Below, piece after piece: positions 26,119 to 33,913 of a stretch of 64,000 nucleotides of DNA. The notes under the pieces were generated by a model. It saw only the letters and a program-made list of their open reading frames with translations. It had not been told where the DNA came from and ran no database searches. The stretch is from positions 868,001 to 932,000 of the forward strand of contig JADJCM010000002.1 of assembly GCA_016703225.1 (NCBI GenBank), read 5' to 3'. Source of the DNA: Lysobacterales bacterium (GTDB lineage Bacteria > Pseudomonadota > Gammaproteobacteria > Xanthomonadales > Ahniellaceae). Numbering within the stretch: the first letter of the stretch is position 1; each line of letters begins with the position of its first letter. The position numbers and the translations under genes were made by a program.

Positions 26119-26406
26119 ATGAACTTCATCAAGAACCTCGTCCTCGGCTTGACCCTGTCGCTGGCCTCGCTCGCTGCCTTCGCGGCGCAGATCAACCTCA
26201 ACACCGCGAGCGCGACCCAGCTCGAAACGCTGAATGGCATCGGCGCCGCCAAGGCCGAAGCCATCGTCGCCTATCGCGCCGAGCACGGCGGTTTCAAGTC
26301 GGTCGATGAACTCGCGAACGTGAAGGGCATCGGTCTGAAGACGGTCGAGAAGAACCGCGACCAGATGACCGTGACCCCGGCCGCCAAGGCCACCGCGCAG
26401 CGCTGA
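26119..26406 (+). CDS. ComEA-like secreted helix-hairpin-helix DNA-binding protein
   Basis: A 95-aa protein with a clear signal peptide (FIKNLVLGLTLSLASLAAFA) and two helix-hairpin-helix motifs: INLNTASATQLETLNGIGAA and SVDELANVKGIGLKTVEKN. This is the ComEA architecture without the long N-terminal part: a periplasmic protein that binds incoming double-stranded DNA during natural transformation. AAGGAAA gives a good ribosome site. The LysR gene downstream points towards it, and a GC hairpin separates the two. In xanthomonads such short ComEA proteins are common; competence here is inferred, not shown. Confidence 0.88.
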   Translation: MNFIKNLVLGLTLSLASLAAFAAQINLNTASATQLETLNGIGAAKAEAIVAYRAEHGGFKSVDELANVKGIGLKTVEKNRDQMTVTPAAKATAQR

Positions 26407-26430
26407 TCCGGTCCGCCAGCCCACGTTGCC

Positions 26431-26453
26431 GACGCCCGCCTTGTGCGGGCGTC
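26431..26453. terminator. GC-rich hairpin between convergent comEA and LysR genes
   Basis: GACGCCCGC-CTTGT-GCGGGCGTC forms a perfect 9-bp stem with a 5-base loop in the 53-bp space between two convergent stops. There is no clear U-tract on either side, so it may act as a weak bidirectional terminator or an mRNA-stabilising hairpin. Confidence 0.55.
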
Positions 26454-26459
26454 GTGCAT

Positions 26460-27464
26460 TCAGATCTGGAACTCGCCGACCGGCGCCGGTTTCGACAGGT
26501 CTTCGCGCTGGGTCCAGGTCTGCGCCTCGATGCGCAGCGGTGCGCCGTCGCTCAACGCGCGGCGCAGGTCGCGCAGGTCGATCTCCGGAACCAGGGTGCG
26601 GATCAGTGCTTCGCTGTAGTCGCGCAACACGCGGTCCTTGCGGATCAGCAGCCAGGTGGTGCAGGTCGGGAACAGGCCGCGCGCGGGCAGGGCGACCAGA
26701 TCGCCATCACTGGCGTCGATCGCCATCTCGGCGAGGATGCCGACGCCAAGGCCGGTGCGTACATAGGTCTTGATCAGGTCGGCATCGCGCGCGGTCACGC
26801 TGATCTCGGGCGTGAGCCCGGCCTCGGTGAAAGCGCGTCGCAGCGACGAGTCCGGCGCGCGACTCGACTCGTAGCTGATCAGCGGATACGCGGCGATATC
26901 GGCGAGGGTGAGCGCGCGCCCGAGCTGGGTCAATGCATGCCCGCGCGGCACCAGCACGATGCGCTCCCAGCGATAGATCGGCAGAGTCAGGTCGGCGTGC
27001 GGCGGTGTGCCCGAGCTGCTGACGATGGCGATGTCTGCCTCGCCCTTCTCGTGGCGGGCCACGGTTTCGGCGTCGCCACCGGGCGCGACGTGCAGGGCGA
27101 CCTGCGGGAAGCGTTGCTTCAGCACCGCGAGCGGACGCGGCAGCACGTAGCGCGCCTGGGTGTGCGTGGTCGCGATCAGCAATTCGCCTTCGGCTTCGCG
27201 GCGCAGGTTGGCGGCGACCGCACGGATGTTGGCGGCTTCGGCGAGCACGATGCGCGCATGCTTGAGCACCTTCTCGCCAGCCGGCGTCACCGCCTCGATG
27301 CTGCGCGCGCGGCGCGTGAACAGCTGGAAACCGAGTTCGTCCTCCAGCTGCTTCAGTTGCTTGGACAGACCCGGCTGGGTCGCATGCACCTTGGTCGCAG
27401 CCTGGGTGATGTTGAGGTTGGCGTCGGCGATCGCGACGATGAAGCGCAGTTGCGTGAGGGTCAT
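26460..27464 (-). CDS. LysR-type regulator, CysB-like
   Basis: A 334-aa LysR regulator. The N-terminal winged helix reads MTLTQLRFIVAIADANLNIT, then QAATKVHATQPGLSKQLKQL; the effector domain contains TTHTQARYVLPRPLAVLKQR, which is characteristic of the CysB/Cbl branch. CysB activates sulfate assimilation genes and responds to O-acetylserine or N-acetylserine. The position between cysJIH and cysG supports that role. ATG 27464 is chosen because family similarity starts there; an upstream ATG at 27527 would add 21 non-conserved residues. The expected autoregulatory site in the 140-bp upstream gap is not obvious by eye. Confidence 0.85.
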   Translation of the reverse strand: MTLTQLRFIVAIADANLNITQAATKVHATQPGLSKQLKQLEDELGFQLFTRRARSIEAVTPAGEKVLKHARIVLAEAANIRAVAANLRREAEGELLIATTHTQARYVLPRPLAVLKQRFPQVALHVAPGGDAETVARHEKGEADIAIVSSSGTPPHADLTLPIYRWERIVLVPRGHALTQLGRALTLADIAAYPLISYESSRAPDSSLRRAFTEAGLTPEISVTARDADLIKTYVRTGLGVGILAEMAIDASDGDLVALPARGLFPTCTTWLLIRKDRVLRDYSEALIRTLVPEIDLRDLRRALSDGAPLRIEAQTWTQREDLSKPAPVGEFQI

Positions 27465-27606
27465 GGCGGCATGGCTCGTGCTGGGGAAGGGTCGACGCGG
27501 TCCAGGGGGATCGACATTCGACAACACGGGCGACGCATAAATATCTCACTATCGCGATGAAAGGATGAAGCGAAGCTAGCGGCGATGGCTGGAGTTGTAA
27601 AGCCAG

Positions 27607-27936
27607 TCACTTGGAGCCGGGCGCCCTCAACCATGCCGGCACGTCACGACTGGCGTGGAGCACGCGCCAGACGTCCACGTGATCGGCTCGCTCGACGTAG
27701 AAAATCAGGTAGGGAAATCGCCTCAATGGCCAGAAGCGCAGTCCAGGCAAGTCCAGTGCGCGCGCATAGCGACCTGCTCCGCTTCCGGGATGCGCGCCCA
27801 ACTGCGAAAAGGCGCGCTCGACGCTATCGACAAACGCCAATGCCAATCCGGCGCCAGCCTCTCCGAGATAGTGCATCGCGGCGGCATCGATATCCGCCTG
27901 GGCAAGCGCTCGCGGGCGGACTGGCTTCGCCGCCAT
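27607..27936 (-). CDS. parE: ParE/RelE-family toxin
   Basis: A 109-aa toxin of the RelE/ParE superfamily. PLRRFPYLIFYVERADHVDV, followed by WRVLHASRDVPAWL, is the ParE-type core and C-terminal tail. The N-terminal helices (LAQADIDAAAMHYLGEAGAG) fit too. ParE toxins poison DNA gyrase; some relatives have other targets, so the target here is inferred. It begins at 27936, sharing one base with the antitoxin stop (TGATG). It lies between the CysB-like regulator and cysG. Confidence 0.87.
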   Translation of the reverse strand: MAAKPVRPRALAQADIDAAAMHYLGEAGAGLALAFVDSVERAFSQLGAHPGSGAGRYARALDLPGLRFWPLRRFPYLIFYVERADHVDVWRVLHASRDVPAWLRAPGSK

Positions 27937-28172
27937 CAGCGGGCTTGGTGCCCGATCTTTTCGCGCAAGCCGGCGAAAAACGCGTCGTTGCTGACTGCGG
28001 CGGGAGGCGACTGCGCGCCAGCAAGCAGCAGGCCGCGCAGCTGCAGGCGTTCCTGATCGCGCCGGATCAGTTCGCGGACGTATTCACTGCTGGTCCCGAA
28101 GCCTCGCTGCGAAACTTGTTCGTCGACGAAGTCCTTCAGCGGGTCGGGGAGCGAGATGTTCATGGTGCCCAT
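27936..28172 (-). CDS. parD: ParD-family ribbon-helix-helix antitoxin
   Basis: A 78-aa antitoxin with the classical ParD start MNISLPDPLKDFVDEQVSQR, then GFGTSSEYVRELIRRDQERL. The ribbon-helix-helix domain occupies the first 45 residues and the C-terminal tail (NDAFFAGLREKIGHQAR) would wrap the toxin. I chose the ATG at 28172 (MGTMNIS); ATG 28163 is equally possible and neither has a strong ribosome site. It is encoded directly before parE with a TGATG junction and reads divergently from cysG, about 125 bp away. Confidence 0.87.
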   Translation of the reverse strand: MGTMNISLPDPLKDFVDEQVSQRGFGTSSEYVRELIRRDQERLQLRGLLLAGAQSPPAAVSNDAFFAGLREKIGHQAR

Positions 28173-28297
28173 GTCGGAATGCTGCGCGTGGTGCCATTTT
28201 GGCAAGACCGTCGGTCGAGCAGCACATAACGTCCGGGAATATGGCCAGTCGATCGCGCCATTTCCGCTCCGGGGATGCTCTGGCCTAGCTTGCGGCC

Positions 28298-29773
28298 ATG
28301 AGCCAAGCCGCCGTCAGCGCCACTTCGCACCGCCTGTTTCCGCTGTTTGCGGACCTGCGCGGACGCCGCGTGCTGGTGGTCGGCGCCGGCAGCGTGGCGT
28401 CGCGCAAGATTGGTGCGCTGCTCGATACCGGGGCGCGGATCGAGGTCGTTGCGCGTGCGGCGAACGCGGAGATCACCCAACTCGCGGCGCGGGGTCGGAT
28501 CGCCCTGCATCTCGGCGAATTCGCGGAAGCACAGCTTGAGGATGCCTGGCTGGTGATCGCCGCGACCGGCGATGATGCCAGCAACGCCCGCGTTGCCGAC
28601 GCCGCGGCGGCGCGCCGCGTGTTCGCGAACGTGGTCGATGATGTCGCGCGCTCCGCGGTGCAGTTCCCGGCGGTGGTTCAGCGCGGACGACTGCAGGTCG
28701 CGGTGTCTTCGGGCGGCGCCGCCCCGATGCTGGCGCGGCAGGCGCGGGCGCGCATCGAGGCGTTGCTCGACGAGTCGCTCGGTGATCTGGTCGAATTGTT
28801 CGAGCGCCACCGCGACGCGATTCGCTCGCGCCTGCGTGATCTTCCGCAACGCCGCCGCTGGTTCGAACGCGTGCTCGCGGGCGTGGTGCCGCGACTGCTG
28901 CGGGCGCGCCAGCATGCCGCCGCCGAGATCGCGTTGCAGGACGCGCTGGATGCAGCCGAAGGTGCGGATGCACAGGGTTCCGTGCTGCTGGTCGGCGCCG
29001 GCCCCGGCGACGCTGGCCTGCTGACCCTGCGCGCATTGCGGGCATTGAACGAGGCCGACGTGATCCTGCACGACCATCTGGTCGGCGCCGAAATCCTGGC
29101 GATGGCGCGGCGTGATGCGCAGATGATCGATGTCGGCAAGCAGGCGCAGGGTGCGCGCGTCGATCAGGCCCGGATCCATCGACTGATGATCGCGCACGCC
29201 CGCCGCGGTGCACGCGTGGTGCGGCTCAAGGGTGGCGATCCGTTCGTGTTCGGTCGCGGCGGTGAGGAACTGGAAGCGCTGCAGGCCGCCGGTATCCGCT
29301 TCGAAGTGGTGCCTGGCATTACCGCCGCGAATGCCTGCGCCGCCTATGCCGGGATTCCGCTGACGCATCGTGACCACGCGCAATCGGTGCGCCTGGTGAC
29401 CGCGCATTGCGAGCAGTCGGCCGACCGCCTGGACTGGGCGGGGCTGGCGCAGGACCGGCAGACGCTGGCCTTCTACATGGGCGTGGCCGGCCTCGGGCGC
29501 ATCCGCGACCGGCTGCTCGCACACGGACGCGCGGCTTCGACGCCGTTCGCGATCGTCGAGAACGGCAGTCGCCCCGAGCAACGCGTAATCACCGGAACGC
29601 TGGCGCAACTGCCGGAGATCGCGCGCGCGCATTCGGTGCAGTCGCCGGCGCTGCTGATTCTCGGCGAAGTGGCGGCACTCGCCGAGCGGCTGCACTGGTT
29701 CGGCGCGGCGCCGATCGATGGCCGATGTCGACACGCGATCACTACTCAGCCTCCGCTCGAACTCGCCGCTTGA
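28298..29773 (+). CDS. cysG: Siroheme synthase CysG (multifunctional)
   Basis: A 491-aa fusion enzyme that makes siroheme, the CysI cofactor. The N-terminal NAD-binding dehydrogenase/ferrochelatase part (residues 1-150) has RVLVVGAGSVASRKIGALL and FANVVDDVARSAVQFPAVV. The C-terminal uroporphyrinogen-III methyltransferase (from about 225) has VLLVGAGPGDAGLLTLRALR, VRLKGGDPFVFGRGGEE and VPGITAANACAAYAGIPLTH. Length and domain order match the enterobacterial-type CysG. It precedes the cysK remnant by 33 bp on the same strand, consistent with a cysG-cysK unit in sulfur assimilation. Confidence 0.95.
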   Translation: MSQAAVSATSHRLFPLFADLRGRRVLVVGAGSVASRKIGALLDTGARIEVVARAANAEITQLAARGRIALHLGEFAEAQLEDAWLVIAATGDDASNARVADAAAARRVFANVVDDVARSAVQFPAVVQRGRLQVAVSSGGAAPMLARQARARIEALLDESLGDLVELFERHRDAIRSRLRDLPQRRRWFERVLAGVVPRLLRARQHAAAEIALQDALDAAEGADAQGSVLLVGAGPGDAGLLTLRALRALNEADVILHDHLVGAEILAMARRDAQMIDVGKQAQGARVDQARIHRLMIAHARRGARVVRLKGGDPFVFGRGGEELEALQAAGIRFEVVPGITAANACAAYAGIPLTHRDHAQSVRLVTAHCEQSADRLDWAGLAQDRQTLAFYMGVAGLGRIRDRLLAHGRAASTPFAIVENGSRPEQRVITGTLAQLPEIARAHSVQSPALLILGEVAALAERLHWFGAAPIDGRCRHAITTQPPLELAA

Positions 29774-29806
29774 ATCCAGAACCACCCGCATCGCAGGAGA
29801 TCCGCC

Positions 29807-30588
29807 ATGGCCATCTACCACTCCATCCTCGACACCATCGGCAACACGCCCGTGGTCAAGCTGCACCGCATCGCACCGAAGCACGTCGATCTCTACGTCA
29901 AGGTCGAGGCCTTCAATCCGGCCGGTTCGGTGCCAAGGTGATCCTGACACCGGCCGCCGAGCGCGGCTCGGGCATGGTCCGCCGCGCCGAGGAACTGGCG
30001 CAAAAGCATGGCTGGTTCCTGGCGCGCCAGTTCGAGAATCCGGCCAATCCCGCCTACCACCGCAGCACCACCGCGGCCGAGATCCTGCGCGACTTCGCCG
30101 GTCGCAGGCTTGACCATTTCGTGAGCGGCTGGGGCACCGGCGGCACGCTCACCGGCGTCGGCGAAGTGCTCAAGCTGGCGCGCCCGGAAACGCGCATCAC
30201 CGCCACCGAACCCGCGGGCGCGTCCCTGCTCGGGAGCAACACCTGGGCGCCGCACAAGATCCAGGGCTGGACGCCGGACTTCGTGCCGCAGGTGCTCAAT
30301 CGCAACGTCGCCGACGAGATCCTTCCGGTCGACGACTTGCTCGCGCGCGACACCGCACGCCGCTTGGCGGCGGAGGAAGGCATCTTCGTCGGACTCTCCG
30401 CCGGCGGCACCATCGCCGCGGCGCTGAAGGTGGCCGAGCGCGCCGTGCCCGGCGCCACCATCCTGGCGATGGCCCCGGACACCGGCGAACGCTATCTGTC
30501 GACGATCCTGTTCGAAGGCGTGAACGAAGGCTCGGATGACGACTGGCTGGCATCGCTGGACGCGGCCCCGGTTGCCGCGGCGGCGTGA
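29807..30588 (+). pseudogene. cysK: Cysteine synthase CysK with an internal out-of-frame deletion
   Basis: The reading frame begins normally: MAIYHSILDTIGNTPVVKLH, ending in EAFNPAGSV. It then stops at TGA 29939-29941 after 44 codons. The next frame, without a gap in the DNA, resumes at GAKVILTPAAERGSGMVRRA and continues to the normal C-terminus (FEGVNEGSDDDWLASL). About 60 codons are missing, including the PLP lysine (SVKDR) and the TSGNTG phosphate-binding loop, so no active enzyme can be made. The junction GGTTCGGTGCCAAGG fits loss between two copies of TTCGGTG that would lie at GSVKD and FGAKV in different phases. Another O-acetylserine sulfhydrylase must exist elsewhere if the strain makes cysteine this way. 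Confidence 0.85.
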
Positions 30589-30589
30589 G

Positions 30590-31063
30590 TCACCGGTTCC
30601 CGTCGAGGTAGATCGGCAACTCCGCGCTGCGGCGGTACTCGAAGATCAGATTGGTCTCGATGTGCGCGACCTCGGGCCGCGAGGTCAGCGCCGAGAGGGC
30701 GAAGTCGCGCAGGTGGTCGGCGTTGCGCACGCCGACGTGCACCAGGAAATCATTGGCGCCGGCGACGTGATAGAAGGCGATGACCTCGGGCAGGGCGAGC
30801 AGGTGGTCGTGCAAGGCGAGCACCTGTTCGCGCAGGTGGCGCGACAGGCGCACCGCCACCATCGCCTGCAGGCCGATGCCGATGCCGGTGGGCGACAATT
30901 CGGCGTGGTAGCCCTCGATGATCTTCGCCTCGCGCATGCGGCGGATGCGCTCGAGCGCGGTCGAGGGCGCCACCCCGACCTTTTCCGCGAGGTCCTTGTT
31001 CGGCATCCGTGCGTTGTTTCGCAACAGCCGCAGGAGTTCGATGTCGATTCGGTCCAGTTCCAT
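30590..31063 (-). CDS. Lrp/AsnC family transcriptional regulator
   Basis: A 157-aa feast/famine regulator. The N-terminal HTH is DRIDIELLRLLRNNARMPNK with DLAEKVGVAPSTALERIRRM; the RAM effector domain follows (VMAVRLSRHLREQVLALHDH-like stretch, then VAHIETNLIFEYRRS). I took ATG 31063 (MELDRID); ATG 31075 is an alternative. It is divergent from the PLP lyase gene with under 100 bp between them, the arrangement seen when an Lrp protein controls an amino-acid catabolic gene, so it probably regulates that neighbour in response to a sulfur or other amino acid. Confidence 0.88.
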   Translation of the reverse strand: MELDRIDIELLRLLRNNARMPNKDLAEKVGVAPSTALERIRRMREAKIIEGYHAELSPTGIGIGLQAMVAVRLSRHLREQVLALHDHLLALPEVIAFYHVAGANDFLVHVGVRNADHLRDFALSALTSRPEVAHIETNLIFEYRRSAELPIYLDGNR

Positions 31064-31156
31064 GATTTCGATCATCCGCGAAATAGTATTCGGCGCGTGA
31101 ACCATAGCGCGACGATCGTTCTAGTGTCATCGGCATCCACCGACCGCGGAGCTGCC

Positions 31157-32356
31157 ATGAACGAGTCCATCGACACCCGTTGCGTCCACGCCGGCCGTGA
31201 GGATTTCATTCGCCTCGGGGTGCATGCGCCGCCGATCGACCTGTCGACCACCTATCCGGTGCCGGACCTGGATGTCGGCACCGCCAGCTTCGACGCGCTC
31301 GTGGGTGGAGCGGCGAGCGCGGCGAACCCGATCTATGCGCGGCTGCACAATCCGACCGTGGCCCGGGTCGAGAACGCGATCGCGCAGCTCGAGGGCGCCG
31401 AAGCCTGCGTCGCCTACGGCTCGGGCATGGCGGCGCTGACCGCGTTGTTGCTGGTCTCGCGCCAGCGTGGCGCGCACATGCTCGCGGTGCGGCCGGTGTA
31501 CGGCACCAGCGATCACTTGCTGGCGAGCGGGCTCACCGGGATCGAGTGCGAGTTCGTGCGCGCCGACGAGATCGCCGCGCGCATCCGTCCCGACACCGTG
31601 CTGGTGCTGATCGAAACCCCGGCCAACCCGACGCTCGACCTGGTCGACATCGCCGCCGTGGTCGCGGCTGCGGGCACGGTGCCGGTGGTGGTCGATTCCA
31701 GCTTCGCCACGCCGATCCTGCAGAACCCGCTGGCCTTCGGTGCGCGCTATGCGCTGCACAGCGCGACCAAGTTCCTCGGCGGCCATGGCGATGTGATCGC
31801 CGGCGTGATCGCGTGCAGCGAAGCCGACGCCAAGCCGCTGCGCACGATGCGTGCCGCCACCGGCGCACTGCTGCATCCGCTCGCCGCCTACCTGCTGCAT
31901 CGTGGTCTCAGCACGCTCGCCCTGCGCGTCGAGCGCGCCCAGCGCAACGCGATCGAACTGGCACAGCGGCTGGCGCAGCATGCGGCGGTGCGCAAGGTGT
32001 TCTTTCCGGGCCTCGGCACGGTGCGCAACGACGCCGTGCTGAAGACCCAGATGCGAGGCCCCGGCGCGCTGATGGCGCTCGACCTGCACGGCGGCCACGA
32101 GGCGGCAGCGGCGGTGATGGGTGCGGTGCGCGTGCTCACGCCGGCGGTCAGCCTCGGTGCGGTCGATACCCTGATCCAGCATCCGGCCGGGCTCACCCAT
32201 CGCGTGCTCGACGACGCCGCGCGCGCCGAATGCGGCATCACTCCGGGCATGCTGCGCATCTCGGTCGGCATCGAGCACGTAGACGACCTCTGGGCCGACC
32301 TGCAGCAGGCGCTCGCGGCGGCCGCGCGGACGACGCGGATGCAGCAGGCGGCGTAG
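31157..32356 (+). CDS. Cys/Met metabolism PLP-dependent lyase (methionine gamma-lyase-like)
   Basis: A 399-aa fold-type I PLP enzyme of the cystathionine gamma-synthase/lyase/methionine gamma-lyase group. SGMAALTALLLV and the PLP-binding lysine in HSATKFLGGHGDV are clear, as is NPIYARLHNPTVARVENAIA near the N-terminus. The active-site loop reads RPVYGTSDHLL and lacks the cysteine that marks classical methionine gamma-lyases, so the exact reaction (gamma-lyase, synthase or O-acylhomoserine sulfhydrylase) is open. The divergent Lrp gene favours a catabolic lyase. It closes the sulfur amino acid cluster. Confidence 0.85.
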   Translation: MNESIDTRCVHAGREDFIRLGVHAPPIDLSTTYPVPDLDVGTASFDALVGGAASAANPIYARLHNPTVARVENAIAQLEGAEACVAYGSGMAALTALLLVSRQRGAHMLAVRPVYGTSDHLLASGLTGIECEFVRADEIAARIRPDTVLVLIETPANPTLDLVDIAAVVAAAGTVPVVVDSSFATPILQNPLAFGARYALHSATKFLGGHGDVIAGVIACSEADAKPLRTMRAATGALLHPLAAYLLHRGLSTLALRVERAQRNAIELAQRLAQHAAVRKVFFPGLGTVRNDAVLKTQMRGPGALMALDLHGGHEAAAAVMGAVRVLTPAVSLGAVDTLIQHPAGLTHRVLDDAARAECGITPGMLRISVGIEHVDDLWADLQQALAAAARTTRMQQAA

Positions 32357-32429
32357 CCCGCGGGCGATGGAGGCTGCCGTAGCGGCAGCCATTGCGCGAT
32401 GATCCGCAGGTCCCGCCCATGGAGCCCGC

Positions 32430-33821
32430 ATGCATCGCCGACGACCCGAGCAAGCGCCGGTTTCGCGCAAGCCGCAGGCCGCAGTCGCGTGCCTGTTGCT
32501 GAGTGCCATCGGTTCGCTGCAGGCGCTGCCCCATGCCACGTTTCGGGTGCAGGTCGATGGCGTGCTCGACGAGTGGCGCGCGCCCTGGTTCGAGCGACAG
32601 TGGCAGGAGCTGCAGGCACCAGTCGCGTTGCGCAACCGCGTGCATGCACGCATGGCCTGGACGCTCGACGATTTGCTGATCGCTGCCGAAGTGCAGGATG
32701 CAGACCGCATCGACGCGCCCGCCGCGATCGAGGTCGAGCAGTTCCATCAATACGACTCGATCCAGGTCTATCTCGACCCGCTCGGCGATTCGACGCAGCG
32801 CATGAACGCTGACGATCTCGATCTGCTGCTGTTGCCCGATGGCCGCTCCGGCGTGTTGCGTGGCGACGAGCTGATCGCCGAGCTGGCCGATGTGCGCGTG
32901 CCGCAGCGCCAGGCGGCGCCGCTCAGCCATCGCTATGCGGCGCGGCGCACAGCGCAGGGCTGGGCATTCGAGCTGGCGATTCCGTGGTCCGGCCTCGGCG
33001 TGCAGTTGCCACTGGCCGCGCCGATGCATATCGACATCGCGATGAACGACTGGGTGCAGGACCATGCCCCGGCCGCGTCCTCGGCCTTCACTGCGGAGCG
33101 CTTGCGCGAGGGCGAAGACACGCCGTCGCTGCCGCCCGCGGCCGAGGTCGGCACGCAGGTTTGGCCGCTGAACTGGAGCGGGGATCGCGACTTCGGTTTT
33201 CCGAATCGCTGGCAGTCGCTGCGTTTGGTCGGCGGCCCGACTGCGCTCGAACGCACTTTGCGCACGCTCGGAACCGGTCGCCTGACGGTCGTGGTGGCGG
33301 TCCTGCTGGCCGTGGTCGCGCTGACGACGCATTGGCTCGGCCAGCGCCGCGCGGCACGGCACCTGCGGCGCTTGCTCGCGCAGTGGCCGCGGCCGGCGGC
33401 GGACGCGCAGTCGGTGGTCGCGTCAGCGGAACCGGGCGTCGCCTTGCCCGGCGTCGTTGACGAGACATCGAGTGCCGCTGCCGACCCACGCGACCGTGCC
33501 TTCGCCGAACGGGTGCTGGCACATGTGCGAACGCATCTCGCCAGCGACTTGTCGCCGGCTGCGCTGGCTACGGCGATGCACGTCTCCCTGCGCAGTCTGC
33601 AGCGGCGTCTGCGCGATGGCATGGACACCAGCCCGCAGGAACTGGTGCTGGCGGCGCGCCTGGAGGCCGCTTACCAGTTGCTCGCTGCCGGCGGTCTGCG
33701 CGTGTCGGAAGTGGCCAGTCGCGTCGGTTTCGAGGACCTGTCGCACTTCTCGCGTCGCTTCCGCGCCGCCTACGGGGTGGCACCGTCGCGACTCGGGGCG
33801 GATCGCGCCGACGCCGCCTGA
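32430..33821 (+). CDS. Membrane-bound AraC-type regulator with a CBM9-like periplasmic sensor
   Basis: A 463-aa one-component transmembrane regulator. An N-terminal signal/anchor (VACLLLSAIGSLQALPH) leads into a carbohydrate-binding CBM9-like domain (residues about 40-270: VDGVLDEWRAPWFERQW, YDSIQVYLDPLGD, WAFELAIPWSGLG). A transmembrane helix follows at about 290-308 (LTVVVAVLLAVVALTTHWLG), then a cytoplasmic AraC DNA-binding domain at the C-terminus (LSPAALATAMHVSLRSLQRR and VSEVASRVGFEDLSHFSRRF). GGAG precedes the start by six bases. The pectate lyase gene begins 92 bp downstream on the same strand, so the sensor plausibly detects plant or algal polysaccharide and switches on its degradation. 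Function inferred from domains and context. Confidence 0.8.
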   Translation: MHRRRPEQAPVSRKPQAAVACLLLSAIGSLQALPHATFRVQVDGVLDEWRAPWFERQWQELQAPVALRNRVHARMAWTLDDLLIAAEVQDADRIDAPAAIEVEQFHQYDSIQVYLDPLGDSTQRMNADDLDLLLLPDGRSGVLRGDELIAELADVRVPQRQAAPLSHRYAARRTAQGWAFELAIPWSGLGVQLPLAAPMHIDIAMNDWVQDHAPAASSAFTAERLREGEDTPSLPPAAEVGTQVWPLNWSGDRDFGFPNRWQSLRLVGGPTALERTLRTLGTGRLTVVVAVLLAVVALTTHWLGQRRAARHLRRLLAQWPRPAADAQSVVASAEPGVALPGVVDETSSAAADPRDRAFAERVLAHVRTHLASDLSPAALATAMHVSLRSLQRRLRDGMDTSPQELVLAARLEAAYQLLAAGGLRVSEVASRVGFEDLSHFSRRFRAAYGVAPSRLGADRADAA

Positions 33822-33913
33822 TTGGCGCGATCAGGCAAACAAATGGCGCATCCAGCCTAACGGCGCCGACTCGTGGCATCCTGTAATCGTGGTCCTTCCG
33901 ACGAGGTGACCCG

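Noticed and set aside
28160..29950. A 596-codon minus-strand frame
   Set aside because: Antisense shadow of cysG and the cysK 5' end; no recognisable domains, and cysG is unmistakable.
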